Shown here: positions 1 through 7,452 of the stretch, piece by piece
Layout: each line of letters begins with the position of its first letter
How positions within the stretch are numbered: position 1 is the first letter of the stretch
Position numbers and translations under genes: made by a program
Notes under the pieces: generated by a model
The model's database searches: none
Told to the model about the DNA's origin: nothing
Seen by the model: only the letters and a program-made list of their open reading frames with translations
Assembly: GCA_023417785.1 (NCBI GenBank)
Contig: JAEZEH010000090.1
Location: 1-9,665, forward strand
Length of the DNA stretch: 9,665 nucleotides
DNA from: Bacteroidota bacterium
Lineage (GTDB): Bacteria > Bacteroidota > Bacteroidia > Cytophagales > Cyclobacteriaceae
Reading direction: 5' to 3'

Positions 1-1
1 A

Positions 2-499
2 TCATCGACCGAAGTCGTCTTGTACCCTGACAATGTCGTTTTCGTCAGATGGCATGTCGGCTACGGTGTGTTGCCAGATTTCAGCAACCACACCCCAATC
101 ATCAGTACCGATAAGTCGATGCCGTTGACCTTGCAGCAACTTTATTGCTTCACCTTCTTTCAATGTGACTACTTCCCGCTCCCGATCAGTGTCGCTGATT
201 GCCACCTCTACGGGCCCTTTCAATACAGTCCAGAATTCTCCCCGACGGTGATGATACTGCCACGATAAACGACACGCCGGCGCAACGACGAGTATTTTAG
301 GACTTAATTTATTGGTAACCTGAAAAGTGGATTTATCCAGTTGCGAGAAGTGGAGTTTGATAAATCTTTCTATCTGGTCTTCCGACAGAACAAAGAACCC
401 ACCCCATGGGCGGCTCTGATCTTCGTATACAATTGTCAGATTTGAATCTTCAATCAATTTCCTTACGGATGCAAACACCCCCTGCTTTTCATCTTTCAT
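2..499 (-). CDS. Cupin protein, type II mannose-6-phosphate isomerase-like domain
   Basis: A 165-residue, complete, single-domain cupin. Visible motifs match the C-terminal cupin of type II phosphomannose isomerase/GDP-mannose pyrophosphorylase enzymes: RPWGGF at residues 30-35, SPKIL at 66-70, the metal-site stretch QYHHRRGEFW at 81-90 (His83, His84, Glu88), a further candidate ligand His127, and the closing block NDIVRVQDDFGR at 154-165. There is no signal peptide, so it should be cytoplasmic. The nucleotidyltransferase half of the bifunctional enzymes is absent. The likely role, by family inference, is mannose-6-phosphate/fructose-6-phosphate isomerisation or a related sugar-phosphate reaction. 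The start chosen is the ATG at 497-499. An in-frame reading continues upstream to 694, but that part overlaps the symporter gene out of frame and is not cupin-like. The start lies 1 nt after the symporter stop (TGA-T-ATG), so translational coupling is likely. A plain cupin with another sugar substrate remains possible. Confidence 0.85.
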   Translation of the reverse strand: MKDEKQGVFASVRKLIEDSNLTIVYEDQSRPWGGFFVLSEDQIERFIKLHFSQLDKSTFQVTNKLSPKILVVAPACRLSWQYHHRRGEFWTVLKGPVEVAISDTDREREVVTLKEGEAIKLLQGQRHRLIGTDDWGVVAEIWQHTVADMPSDENDIVRVQDDFGR

Positions 500-500
500 A

Positions 501-1748
501 TCAGGCTGATTTATAAAATTTATAACCGAACAAAAAGATGACAACATAGCACACGATCGGGAGATAGTATGCCATCGCCACATCGTGGTCGGCCACCATT
601 CCCATAAGTGGCGGAAAAACGGCACCGCCGGCGACGCCCATGACAATGAAGGATGAAGCCTGTTGAGTTTTGCTGCCCAGATTCTTAAGTCCAAGGCTGA
701 ATATTGTCGGGAACATTATACTAAAGAAGAAATTGAGTAGTATTAGTGCAACGAACGATGTCCAGCCCCAGCTCTGCGCTATAATCACACACATTAGTAT
801 ATTCATCAACGCAGCACCGGCAAGCAACTTGTTTGGAGCGATGTAGCGCATCAGATAAGTACCCAGGAATCTGCCTGCCATCATCATTGCCATACTGAGC
901 GAAAAAAAATAGGCCGCCTTTTCATCAGTGAGCCCTGGCATTTTTTCAGAGCCATAGATGATAAAAAATGCCCATGTTCCACCTTGTGCTGCCACATTGA
1001 AGAATTGAGCTATGGTAGCCCAAACGAAATGTTTATGCTGAAAAAGCTTTTTCTGAACACCGGAAGATGATGCGACACCGTCTGAATGCGGATCCTGCAA
1101 CGCCGGAACCCTTAACATAACAAAACCAATGGCAACAGCAACGATGACTGCACCAATTACTGTGTATAATATTTTCACTGAACTGAGTACGGTCTCCCCG
1201 CCACTGCCGGCCCGAAGTATGAAATAACCTCCTATGATCGGTCCGATTACCGTGCCGAGGCCGTTAAACGCCTGCGCGAAATTAATACGCTGATCACTTG
1301 TACGTTGATCCCCAAGTGAGGCAACGAACGGATGGGCTACTGTTTCGAGTGTGGCCAGTCCGCAGGCCAGCACAAATAACGCCCCTCTGAAGCCAAGAAA
1401 AGACTCCGCGTTCGCCGATGGAATAAAAAAGAAGGCGCCCAATGCGTAGAGCGCGAGCCCCAGCAGGACGCCGTTCTTGTACCCAAACCGTTTCATAAAA
1501 AGACCTGCTGGAATCCCCATAACGGCGTACGCGCCGAAGATGGAAAACTGAACCAGACCCGACTCAGCTTTGGAAACCCCGAGCACATTCTGGAAATGTC
1601 GATTCAACACATCCCCCATAGTAATGGCTATGCCCCACAACATAAAGAGTGACGTAACAAAGATGAGAGTGGTGAAGTATTTTCTTTCCGTAAACGGGAC
1701 GGATGTCAACGGAACAGTTGACGGACTCATATCAGTGACTGCCTTCAT
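501..1748 (-). CDS. FucP-family MFS sugar/proton symporter
   Basis: A 415-residue inner-membrane protein with about 12 hydrophobic segments, close to the length of E. coli FucP (about 438). The family signature is clear in the first helix, with LWGIAITMGDVLN followed by HFQNVLG (residues 38-57), and in helix 4, GLATLETVAHPFVASLG (130-146). Asp46 and Glu135 fall at the same numbers as the proton-coupling and substrate-site acids known in E. coli FucP, and Gln159 and Asn162 lie in the next conserved block (NFAQAFNGLG, 156-165). These residues support an active H+-coupled monosaccharide symporter. The family takes fucose, glucose, galactose and probably mannose; with a GH92 enzyme and a mannose-type cupin nearby, mannose is a reasonable inference. 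It is first in a two-gene minus-strand unit with the cupin. Met7 (ATG at 1728-1730) is an alternative start with a slightly better purine-rich leader. Confidence 0.93.
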   Translation of the reverse strand: MKAVTDMSPSTVPLTSVPFTERKYFTTLIFVTSLFMLWGIAITMGDVLNRHFQNVLGVSKAESGLVQFSIFGAYAVMGIPAGLFMKRFGYKNGVLLGLALYALGAFFFIPSANAESFLGFRGALFVLACGLATLETVAHPFVASLGDQRTSDQRINFAQAFNGLGTVIGPIIGGYFILRAGSGGETVLSSVKILYTVIGAVIVAVAIGFVMLRVPALQDPHSDGVASSSGVQKKLFQHKHFVWATIAQFFNVAAQGGTWAFFIIYGSEKMPGLTDEKAAYFFSLSMAMMMAGRFLGTYLMRYIAPNKLLAGAALMNILMCVIIAQSWGWTSFVALILLNFFFSIMFPTIFSLGLKNLGSKTQQASSFIVMGVAGGAVFPPLMGMVADHDVAMAYYLPIVCYVVIFLFGYKFYKSA

Positions 1749-1825
1749 TTCGTGGCCGGTTTAAATTCTCGCAGATTTGTTCTTATAAAATACCGTGAAG
1801 CAGCAAAGGCCTCTCCGACACTATT

Positions 1826-1842
1826 AGTAAATCGTTTTAGCA
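1826..1842. promoter_or_regulatory. Proximal operator-like repeat (copy 1)
   Basis: The 17-mer AGTAAATCGTTTTAGCA recurs exactly at 1880-1896. Its core, TAAATCGTTTTA at 1828-1839, is a near-palindrome centred on CG (TAAA-T-CG-T-TTTA, one mismatched inner pair). A CG-centred AT-rich dyad of this kind is the typical form of LacI-family operators. It overlaps the last two bases of the minus-strand -7 box and covers the expected transcription start, so a bound repressor would block initiation. No regulator gene is present in the window, so the protein is unknown. Confidence 0.65.
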
Positions 1843-1871
1843 AACGTAGGCGATGAGCACGAAAAGAGCAA
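1841..1871 (-). promoter_or_regulatory. Bacteroidota-type promoter for symporter-cupin unit
   Basis: Read on the minus strand, there is TTG at 1871-1869, then exactly 20 nt, then TACGTTTG at 1848-1841. This fits the primary sigma consensus of Bacteroidota, a TTG/TTTG -33 box, a 19-21 nt spacer and a TAnnTTTG -7 box, with all six fixed -7 bases matching. Transcription would start near 1834 and give a leader of about 85 nt before the symporter ATG. The two 17-bp repeats flank it on both sides. Confidence 0.7.
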
Positions 1872-1879
1872 GCATTTTA

Positions 1880-1896
1880 AGTAAATCGTTTTAGCA
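1880..1896. promoter_or_regulatory. Distal operator-like repeat (copy 2)
   Basis: Exact second copy of the 17-mer found at 1826-1842, in the same orientation. The repeat centres are 54 bp apart, about five helical turns, so both sites would face roughly the same side of the DNA. This copy lies 8 bp upstream of the -33 TTG of the symporter promoter. Placement on either side of the promoter suggests repression by looping or by two bound dimers. Confidence 0.65.
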
Positions 1897-2041
1897 GAAT
1901 GCGGATTTTTTACTGTTTGTATGAATCGCGCATGCGAATCTTTTGCGCTTCTGACGTTGAATGTGAATGTCACAGAAACAAATGGGTTTAATGGAAGGTG
2001 CGAGCGGCAGCGCGAATTGATGGAAGCAGAGTTGATTTTGC

Positions 2042-2051
2042 TATAATTTTG
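2042..2051 (+). promoter_or_regulatory. Candidate -7 element for the sigma factor gene
   Basis: TATAATTTTG contains TAATTTTG (2044-2051), a full match to the Bacteroidota TAnnTTTG -7 box, about 110 bp upstream of the sigma factor start. The nearest TTG (2017-2019) is 24 nt upstream of this box, longer than the usual 19-21 nt, so the -33 part is weak. The same bases contain TATAAT, so the match could also arise by chance in AT-rich DNA. Confidence 0.35.
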
Positions 2052-2071
2052 ATGTCCAAAATTCCATCTCC

Positions 2072-2085
2072 TGGTCCCGGGGCCA
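2072..2085. repeat. GC-rich 14-bp palindrome in sigma gene leader
   Basis: TGGTCCCGGGGCCA is an inverted repeat with a single T/G mismatch. It lies downstream of the candidate -7 element and about 80 nt before the sigma factor start, so it would be transcribed and could fold or bind a protein. It has no T-run after it, which argues against a terminator. Confidence 0.4.
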
Positions 2086-2163
2086 TGCGCTTCGTCGATC
2101 ACACGCACACACATTTGGATTTTTTCAGAAATTTTCTGTTGCTTTAATGCAACAACATTTATC

Positions 2164-2751
2164 GTGGAGCTACGAAAAGACAATTCCGATCTTATCATCA
2201 ACCTTAAAAATGGAGAGCTCCAAAGCATGGAGTTGCTTTTCCGAAGGTTGTATCCACAGTTATGTATTTTTGCCAACAAATACCTTCACAATCTGCAAGA
2301 TTCCGAAGACATTGTTCAGGAGGTATTTTATAAGGTATGGAAAAACAGGTTCAACCTCAATGAAAATGAGTCCGTAAAATCCTATCTCTTTACGGCAGTG
2401 AAGAACAGTTGTTTTAGTCGTCTTACCCATAGTCGCGTTAAAGATGATTATGCCCGTATACTTTTCAGAATCTACTCTCAGTCGGAGAATGGCCTAATTC
2501 CTTTCGCGGATCCGCTTATCACATCGGAGCTGGAAAAGGATTTCTCCGATGCACTTAAAGCGCTACCCCCCGAGTGCAGGAAAATTTTCGAACTAAGCAG
2601 AGTCGAAGGTTTAAAGTATCACGAAATTGCCGAACGCCTGAACATCTCTATCAAAACGGTTGAAACACAAATGTCGAGAGCCCTAGCCAGACTGAGGGTG
2701 GAACTAAAGGACTACCTTGCCATTGTTGTTATCGCCGCCTTCTTGAAATAA
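2164..2751 (+). CDS. ECF (FecI-type) RNA polymerase sigma-70 factor
   Basis: A 195-residue extracytoplasmic-function sigma factor of the type that precedes FecR and SusC genes in Bacteroidota. Region 2 spans about residues 25-91, with the core DSEDIVQEVFYKVWKN (46-61) and VKSYLFTAVKN (71-81). Region 4 spans about 129-180, with LPPECRKIFELSRVEGL (134-150) and the helix-turn-helix YHEIAERLNISIKTVETQMS (152-171). The tail is hydrophobic (LAIVVIAAF). Its likely role is to direct RNA polymerase to this locus when released by the neighbouring anti-sigma factor. The start is a GTG at 2164; the only in-frame ATG nearby (2227, Met22) would cut into the usual N-terminal lead of region 2. No clear ribosome binding site precedes the GTG. 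The gap to the anti-sigma gene is 69 bp. Confidence 0.93.
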   Translation: MELRKDNSDLIINLKNGELQSMELLFRRLYPQLCIFANKYLHNLQDSEDIVQEVFYKVWKNRFNLNENESVKSYLFTAVKNSCFSRLTHSRVKDDYARILFRIYSQSENGLIPFADPLITSELEKDFSDALKALPPECRKIFELSRVEGLKYHEIAERLNISIKTVETQMSRALARLRVELKDYLAIVVIAAFLK

Positions 2752-2770
2752 TATTTTTTTAACCCGTGTC

Positions 2771-2794
2771 AGGGTAAAACCTCCCTTGTCAGTA
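2771..2794 (+). promoter_or_regulatory. Candidate ECF-dependent promoter before the anti-sigma gene
   Basis: The sigma/anti-sigma gap carries AGGGTAAAAC (2771-2780) followed by TTGTCAGTA (2786-2794), about 27 bp before the anti-sigma ATG. TGTCAG also occurs at 2767-2772, exactly 20 bp earlier. From memory, a GGGTA element followed about 15-17 nt later by a CGTC/TGTC element recurs in such gaps in Bacteroidota, which would suit an autoregulated ECF promoter. This recollection needs testing, so confidence is modest. Confidence 0.4.
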
Positions 2795-2820
2795 TTAAGG
2801 TAGTCAAGGATAATGTTGCT

Positions 2821-3831
2821 ATGAATCAATCTGAAAGAATCGATGAACTCATTTCGGGGTTTCTACGAAGGGACCTGTCGGAACCCGAACTGCAGGAATT
2901 TGAGCAATGGCTTGGGGAACACCCAGAGAATCGAGGTCATTTCAAAGATGTTTACGAAGATTATCAGCGGTCGCATATTCTGAATCTGTTTACTCCGGAA
3001 AAAATGGACCGCACCTGGGAATTGTTTTCACAAAAGATAAGGGAAGAAAAAGTTATCCGGATGCCAAAACGGAAATCTGCCGGGCTTTACCCTTACTGGC
3101 GTGTCGCGGCAAGTATTATGTTACTTCTTGTGTTTTCTTTTGTGCTTGTCAGGATCACCGAGACCCAACCTGGCTACACGGAACACATCGTCGTTAACAA
3201 CGCAAAAAACCGAAATACCTTTGTACTGCTTCCCGACAGTTCCAGCGTATGGCTGAACGCAAATAGTACCATTGAATACGATCGCGATTTTGGCACTAAA
3301 CACCGAAACATAACCTTACGCGGCGAAGCATTTTTCGATGTTCGCAGAAAACAAGATCACGATTTCGTCCTGAATACCGATCAGTTAAAAGTTCACGTAA
3401 CGGGTACACGCTTCAACGTTCGGGCATACAAGGGTGAAGAAGCCAGAACTACACTGGAAGAAGGAAAGGTTGAATTGTCGCTAACACGTAGCAAAAAATC
3501 TTACTCCATGGTAGCCGGCGATCAGATTGTTGTCAGTAAGGAACTTGATACAGTAACCATCCGGAAAGTAAACCCGACACACTTCACCGCCTGGAAAGAA
3601 GAACAATTGGTTTTCGACAATACACCCTTGGCCGAGATAGTCATCAAGCTGGAAAACAGGTACAAAGTTGAAATATCCGTTGATATGGAAATCGGAAAAC
3701 GAGAACGGTTTACAATGACAGTGAGTGACCAATCGATAGAGGAAGTACTCGAAATGATTCAATTGTCATCCAATCTAAAATGGGAAAAACGAAACAGGAA
3801 AATAACAATTTATGAAAGTACCATAAACTGA
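2821..3831 (+). CDS. FecR-family anti-sigma factor
   Basis: A 336-residue single-pass inner-membrane regulator of normal length for the Bacteroidota family. Residues 1-90 form the cytoplasmic sigma-binding part; 95-111 are one hydrophobic membrane helix (AASIMLLLVFSFVLV within it). The periplasmic FecR domain covers about 125-222, with the family motifs LPDSSSVWLNANSTIEY (137-153), LRGEAFFDV (166-174), TGTRFNVRAY (194-203) and LEEGKVELS (212-220). A C-terminal DUF4974/STN-like domain lies at about 266-333 (FDNTPLAEIVIKLENRYKV). It should hold the upstream sigma factor inactive until the STN domain of the downstream SusC reports bound glycan, as in the Fec paradigm. Order and spacing (69 bp from sigma, 42 bp to SusC) support this partnership. 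Confidence 0.95.
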   Translation: MNQSERIDELISGFLRRDLSEPELQEFEQWLGEHPENRGHFKDVYEDYQRSHILNLFTPEKMDRTWELFSQKIREEKVIRMPKRKSAGLYPYWRVAASIMLLLVFSFVLVRITETQPGYTEHIVVNNAKNRNTFVLLPDSSSVWLNANSTIEYDRDFGTKHRNITLRGEAFFDVRRKQDHDFVLNTDQLKVHVTGTRFNVRAYKGEEARTTLEEGKVELSLTRSKKSYSMVAGDQIVVSKELDTVTIRKVNPTHFTAWKEEQLVFDNTPLAEIVIKLENRYKVEISVDMEIGKRERFTMTVSDQSIEEVLEMIQLSSNLKWEKRNRKITIYESTIN

Positions 3832-3839
3832 CACGTGTC
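3830..3839. repeat. 10-bp perfect palindrome at the FecR stop
   Basis: GACACGTGTC overlaps the last two bases of the FecR stop codon and lies 34 bp before the SusC start. It could be a protein-binding site in the gap, but a perfect 10-mer palindrome is common enough by chance that no function is claimed. Confidence 0.25.
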
Positions 3840-3873
3840 GACTTAAAGAATAAACCTCCTAAACCAAAATTCC

Positions 3874-6800
3874 ATGAGTAACTATTACCAGCACTTCGCT
3901 CGAAGGCATCCAATTCCATTGTGCCTGAAATTCCAGGCTATTTTTACTATTGCTGCCATTTCCGTTATGTTATTCACAGGTCCGGCAAATGCAACAAACC
4001 AGGCAGACCCTTTGATCTCTCTTGATTTGAACAACGCCACCATCAAGGAGGCGTTACGCCAAATCGAAAAGCAGACCTCCTACCGGTTTGTGATCAATGA
4101 TAACAGAATCAACGCCATAAGAAAGCCTGTCACGCTTTCACTTCAGCACAGTGACATCCACTTTGTTCTGATGCATGTGCTCGATGGAACCGGCGTTACC
4201 TACAAGATCAGACGACGAACCATCACGCTGATTCCTCCCGCACCACAACAGGGATTTGCAGCGCTTGCAGATTCTGGAGGCAGTTACTTTCAATCGGATA
4301 ATGTTTCGCAATCCAATAAAGACCGATTCTTCCTTTCCCGCCACCTATTCAGAGTAGCAGGCACTGTGGTGGATGAAAAGAATTCGCCACTTCCCGGCGT
4401 CAACGTACTCGTAAAGGGAACCACCACCGGTGGCGTAACCGATGTTTCGGGAAGCTACGCCATCGAGGCGCCTACCGGTGACGTTGTACTTGTTTTCAGC
4501 TTTATCGGTTACATAACACAGGAGGTACCGGTGAATAACCAGTCCATTGTCAATGTGACGCTCCAGGCCGATGTAAAAACGTTGAATGAGGTTCTCGTTA
4601 TCGGTTATGGTACACAAAAAAAATCAGATCTTACGGGCTCAGTCGGTACCATAAAGGAAAGAGAAATTCAGGAGCGTCAACTCCCCTCGCTTAATCAGGC
4701 ACTGGCCGGTCGGATCACTGGTGTCTCTGTAAACGTTAATTCGGGACGGCCCGGCGGACAGACCAATGTTCGGATCCGTGGTGCCAGTTCAATTAATGCC
4801 TCGAATAATCCGCTTTACGTTATTGATGGGGTGATCCTTCCTGTAGGAAGTCAGACCCAGAATTCCAACGCAATTGACTTCATCAACCCGGCTGACATTG
4901 CCTCAATCGAAGTTTTGAAAGACGCATCCGCAACCGCTATTTACGGTGCACGGGGCGCCAACGGGGTGATCCTTGTCACGACGAAGCGCGGAAGTGCCAC
5001 GGGCGGTAGAATTACGTATGACCTTCAATTAAGCGTTCCTACGATAGGGCCCAATCGCGTGGAGATGCTGAATGCAAACGAGTTTCTTGAAGTTGAAGAA
5101 CTCGCATGGAGGAACGCGTCAATTTATGACCCAACCAGGATCGACGGAGACGGAAACTTTACCGGGAAGGGTGACCCCCGACTCAACAGGACAGACCCTT
5201 TGCTCTTCGACGCCAACGGTAATCCCCTTTACGACACAGACTGGTTCAGGGAATCGACGCAAAACAAACTATCCCAAAACCATCAGCTAAGTTTCACGGG
5301 AGGAAACCAGGACAATCAATACGGTGCATTCGTAGGATACCGTGAGGACAACGGGCTACTTTTGAATTCGTATCTTCGAAGATACTCCGTGCGACTTGTC
5401 TTCGACAGTCAGATTAAAAGTTGGGTAAAAATCGGCGGAAGCCTGAGCTATAACAACCAGGATGACAACCTGGTGGATACTGGCACTGGTGGACTGAACT
5501 CAGTGCGGATGATTACCGAGGCGCTGCCATTTCTCCCTGTGCGCTACCCCGATGGAACCTACTCTCACAACTCGCACTACCCTACTATGGAAGGCGGTAG
5601 AAATCCGGTCGACCAGCTACTTAACAACAAATATCAACTGCTGACACAAACAACTCTGGGCAGCATTTATGCAAATTTCACTCTCGCAAAAGGGCTTGAG
5701 CTGCGTTCGACCCTTGGCACAAACATCGTGGCCCGTGAACGTGATGAGTATTCGAGCCGACCTCCTTTGCAAGGCCCTACCCGAAGCCCACTTTCTGACG
5801 GGCAAAAAGGCTATGGCTTTCTGCGTTCTGACCGCGAAACGTTCTGGTCTTTCGAAAACTATCTGACTTACAATAAAACATTCTCTGATATCCACGCCCT
5901 TACAGCCATGCTGGGAGTTTCGTGGCAGGAGACCAACATTTTTGGGTTTCAAGCCAGTGGTTCCGGGTTTCTTTCGGATTTCCTAAGTACGAATAACATC
6001 GGCTCAGCAATCACAGTGAATACACCAGCTTCAAACAGAGCACGGTTTTCATTCAACAGTTATTTCGGCCGTGTAAACTATAGCCTGCATAACAAATATC
6101 TTCTTACAATAACCGGAAGAATGGATGGCTCGTCAAAATTTGGCGAGTCAAACAAATTTGCCTTCTTTCCTTCGGCGGCATTGGCATGGAAAGTGTCAGA
6201 AGAGCCATTCCTTTCCGGAGCGAACGTTGTATCAAACCTGAAGCTCCGCGCGAGTTATGGACTGACGGGTAATTCAGAGATTAATACTTATTCAGCATTA
6301 CCAACACTAAGCGCGGGCTACGTTGCGGTGTTCAATAATGCCCGTGTAACCGGCGTGGGTAAGGGCCGTCTTGGTAACGAAGACCTGCGATGGGAAAAAA
6401 CGGCTCAGGCAGATATTGGTGTTGAACTGGGCCTCTTCCGGGATGTGATCGCTATTGAAGCAGACGTGTACACTAAGGAAACCACGGATATGCTACTCGA
6501 TGCACCGTTACCACATACGAGTGGATACAACACAATCACGAAGAACGTTGGCAGTATGCGGAACAGGGGCTTTGAATTGAGCATCACATCAGAGAACATC
6601 AACCGAAACTACCTTAACTGGACAACTACGTTTAATATTTCAGCAAACCGGAATGAAGTATTGTCACTGGCAACTGCAGCGCCAATCTTCGGTGTCGGAA
6701 ACCCGAACTTCACCAATCAAACCGGTATCATTCGCGTCGGCGACCCGGTGGGCTCATACTGGGGCCTTGTGCGTCTTGGCACCTGGTCGACCTCAGAAGC

Positions 6801-7425
6801 TGAAGAGGCGGCCAAATTCAACTACCGCGGTGGCAAGCCTATGCTGCCGGGTGACGTGAAATATCTTGACGTGAACGGCGACTACCTTATCAACGATAGT
6901 GACCGCCAAATTATCGGGAATGCATATCCCGACTTCTATGGTTCATTCATCAACACGGTGCGATACAGGAATTTCGATTTTACACTCGACTTTCAGTACT
7001 CCTATGGTAATGACGTCCTGGACATGACTAAGCACTCCGCGGAGGACAGGGTTTCTATTGCTAACAGCTACAAGTCCGTACTCAACGCCTGGACTCCCGA
7101 GAACCAAAACACGGATATAGCCGCAATACGCGATACCCGCGCAGGCTATGTAACCAACGTCGACACCCATTGGGTAGAGGATGGTTCATTTATCCGGGGC
7201 AGAAACTTCCTGGTGGGTTATACTTTCCCCGCAGAGACTTCAGAAAGAATCAGCGTGAATCGCCTTCGCGTATACGCATCCGTTCAGAACTTCATGCTGT
7301 TGACAAACTATTCTGGCAATGATCCCGAAGTAACAACATACGGAAATGTTTTTGCCCAGGGGCAAACGTTTTTCGATTACCCTAAACCTACCACATACAT
7401 GGTTGGGCTTAGTCTGGGATTATAA
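3874..7425 (+). CDS. susC: SusC/RagA-family TonB-dependent transporter with STN domain
   Basis: A complete 1183-residue outer-membrane transporter. Residues 1-40 form a signal peptide with a hydrophobic core at 22-34 and likely cleavage after ANA (40). An STN signalling domain follows at about 48-120, then a carboxypeptidase-regulatory-like beta domain at about 160-236 (LPGVNVLVKGTTTGG, 173-187). A TonB-box-like stretch (NEVLVIGYG, 238-246) and the plug (about 247-372) carry the SusC signature motifs NPLYVIDGV (312-320) and IEVLKDASATAIYGARGA (345-362). The remaining residues form the 22-strand beta barrel, ending in VGLSLGL rather than the more usual terminal Phe. It should import oligosaccharides bound by the SusD partner, powered by TonB/ExbBD. 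The STN domain, found only in the signalling subset, ties it to the FecR/sigma pair just upstream. It lies 27 bp before SusD; the pair should be cotranscribed. The glycan specificity cannot be read from the sequence. Confidence 0.96.
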   Translation: MSNYYQHFARRHPIPLCLKFQAIFTIAAISVMLFTGPANATNQADPLISLDLNNATIKEALRQIEKQTSYRFVINDNRINAIRKPVTLSLQHSDIHFVLMHVLDGTGVTYKIRRRTITLIPPAPQQGFAALADSGGSYFQSDNVSQSNKDRFFLSRHLFRVAGTVVDEKNSPLPGVNVLVKGTTTGGVTDVSGSYAIEAPTGDVVLVFSFIGYITQEVPVNNQSIVNVTLQADVKTLNEVLVIGYGTQKKSDLTGSVGTIKEREIQERQLPSLNQALAGRITGVSVNVNSGRPGGQTNVRIRGASSINASNNPLYVIDGVILPVGSQTQNSNAIDFINPADIASIEVLKDASATAIYGARGANGVILVTTKRGSATGGRITYDLQLSVPTIGPNRVEMLNANEFLEVEELAWRNASIYDPTRIDGDGNFTGKGDPRLNRTDPLLFDANGNPLYDTDWFRESTQNKLSQNHQLSFTGGNQDNQYGAFVGYREDNGLLLNSYLRRYSVRLVFDSQIKSWVKIGGSLSYNNQDDNLVDTGTGGLNSVRMITEALPFLPVRYPDGTYSHNSHYPTMEGGRNPVDQLLNNKYQLLTQTTLGSIYANFTLAKGLELRSTLGTNIVARERDEYSSRPPLQGPTRSPLSDGQKGYGFLRSDRETFWSFENYLTYNKTFSDIHALTAMLGVSWQETNIFGFQASGSGFLSDFLSTNNIGSAITVNTPASNRARFSFNSYFGRVNYSLHNKYLLTITGRMDGSSKFGESNKFAFFPSAALAWKVSEEPFLSGANVVSNLKLRASYGLTGNSEINTYSALPTLSAGYVAVFNNARVTGVGKGRLGNEDLRWEKTAQADIGVELGLFRDVIAIEADVYTKETTDMLLDAPLPHTSGYNTITKNVGSMRNRGFELSITSENINRNYLNWTTTFNISANRNEVLSLATAAPIFGVGNPNFTNQTGIIRVGDPVGSYWGLVRLGTWSTSEAEEAAKFNYRGGKPMLPGDVKYLDVNGDYLINDSDRQIIGNAYPDFYGSFINTVRYRNFDFTLDFQYSYGNDVLDMTKHSAEDRVSIANSYKSVLNAWTPENQNTDIAAIRDTRAGYVTNVDTHWVEDGSFIRGRNFLVGYTFPAETSERISVNRLRVYASVQNFMLLTNYSGNDPEVTTYGNVFAQGQTFFDYPKPTTYMVGLSLGL

Positions 7426-7452
7426 ATCGTTCAAACCTAAAAAAGAACTCAA

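Larger units (their letters stand above)
1749..2163. other. Divergent intergenic region between symporter and sigma factor
   Basis: This is 415 bp between two divergently transcribed genes. The symporter side (1749-1900) holds a minus-strand promoter and two identical 17-bp operator-like repeats, listed separately. The middle (1900-2040) has no gene I can support. It contains an imperfect inverted repeat at 1952-1972 (TGACGTT and AATGTCA around 7 nt, one mismatch). The sigma-factor side has a TATAATTTTG element at 2042-2051 and a 14-bp GC-rich palindrome at 2072-2085. A 151-codon open frame on the minus strand spanning 1824-2279 runs through these elements and into the sigma gene; it resembles no family and is judged non-coding. 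Confidence 0.7.

Noticed and set aside
500..694. N-terminal extension of the cupin frame by 65 residues
   Set aside because: It overlaps the end of the symporter out of frame, and the added sequence has no cupin character; the ATG at 499 gives a normal protein.
1824..2279. 151-codon open frame on the minus strand across the divergent intergenic region
   Set aside because: It has no family resemblance, runs through the promoter, repeats and palindrome, and overlaps the start of the sigma gene antisense.
2147..2377. ATG-initiated 76-codon frame overlapping the sigma gene, possible frameshifted start
   Set aside because: Its translation lacks sigma region 2 features, whereas the 2164 frame carries them throughout; no frameshift is needed.
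2752..2760. T-run after the sigma stop as a terminator
   Set aside because: No stem precedes the T-run, so it does not form an intrinsic terminator.
5617..5952. 111-codon antisense frame within SusC
   Set aside because: Lies wholly inside the SusC barrel coding region with no family resemblance.
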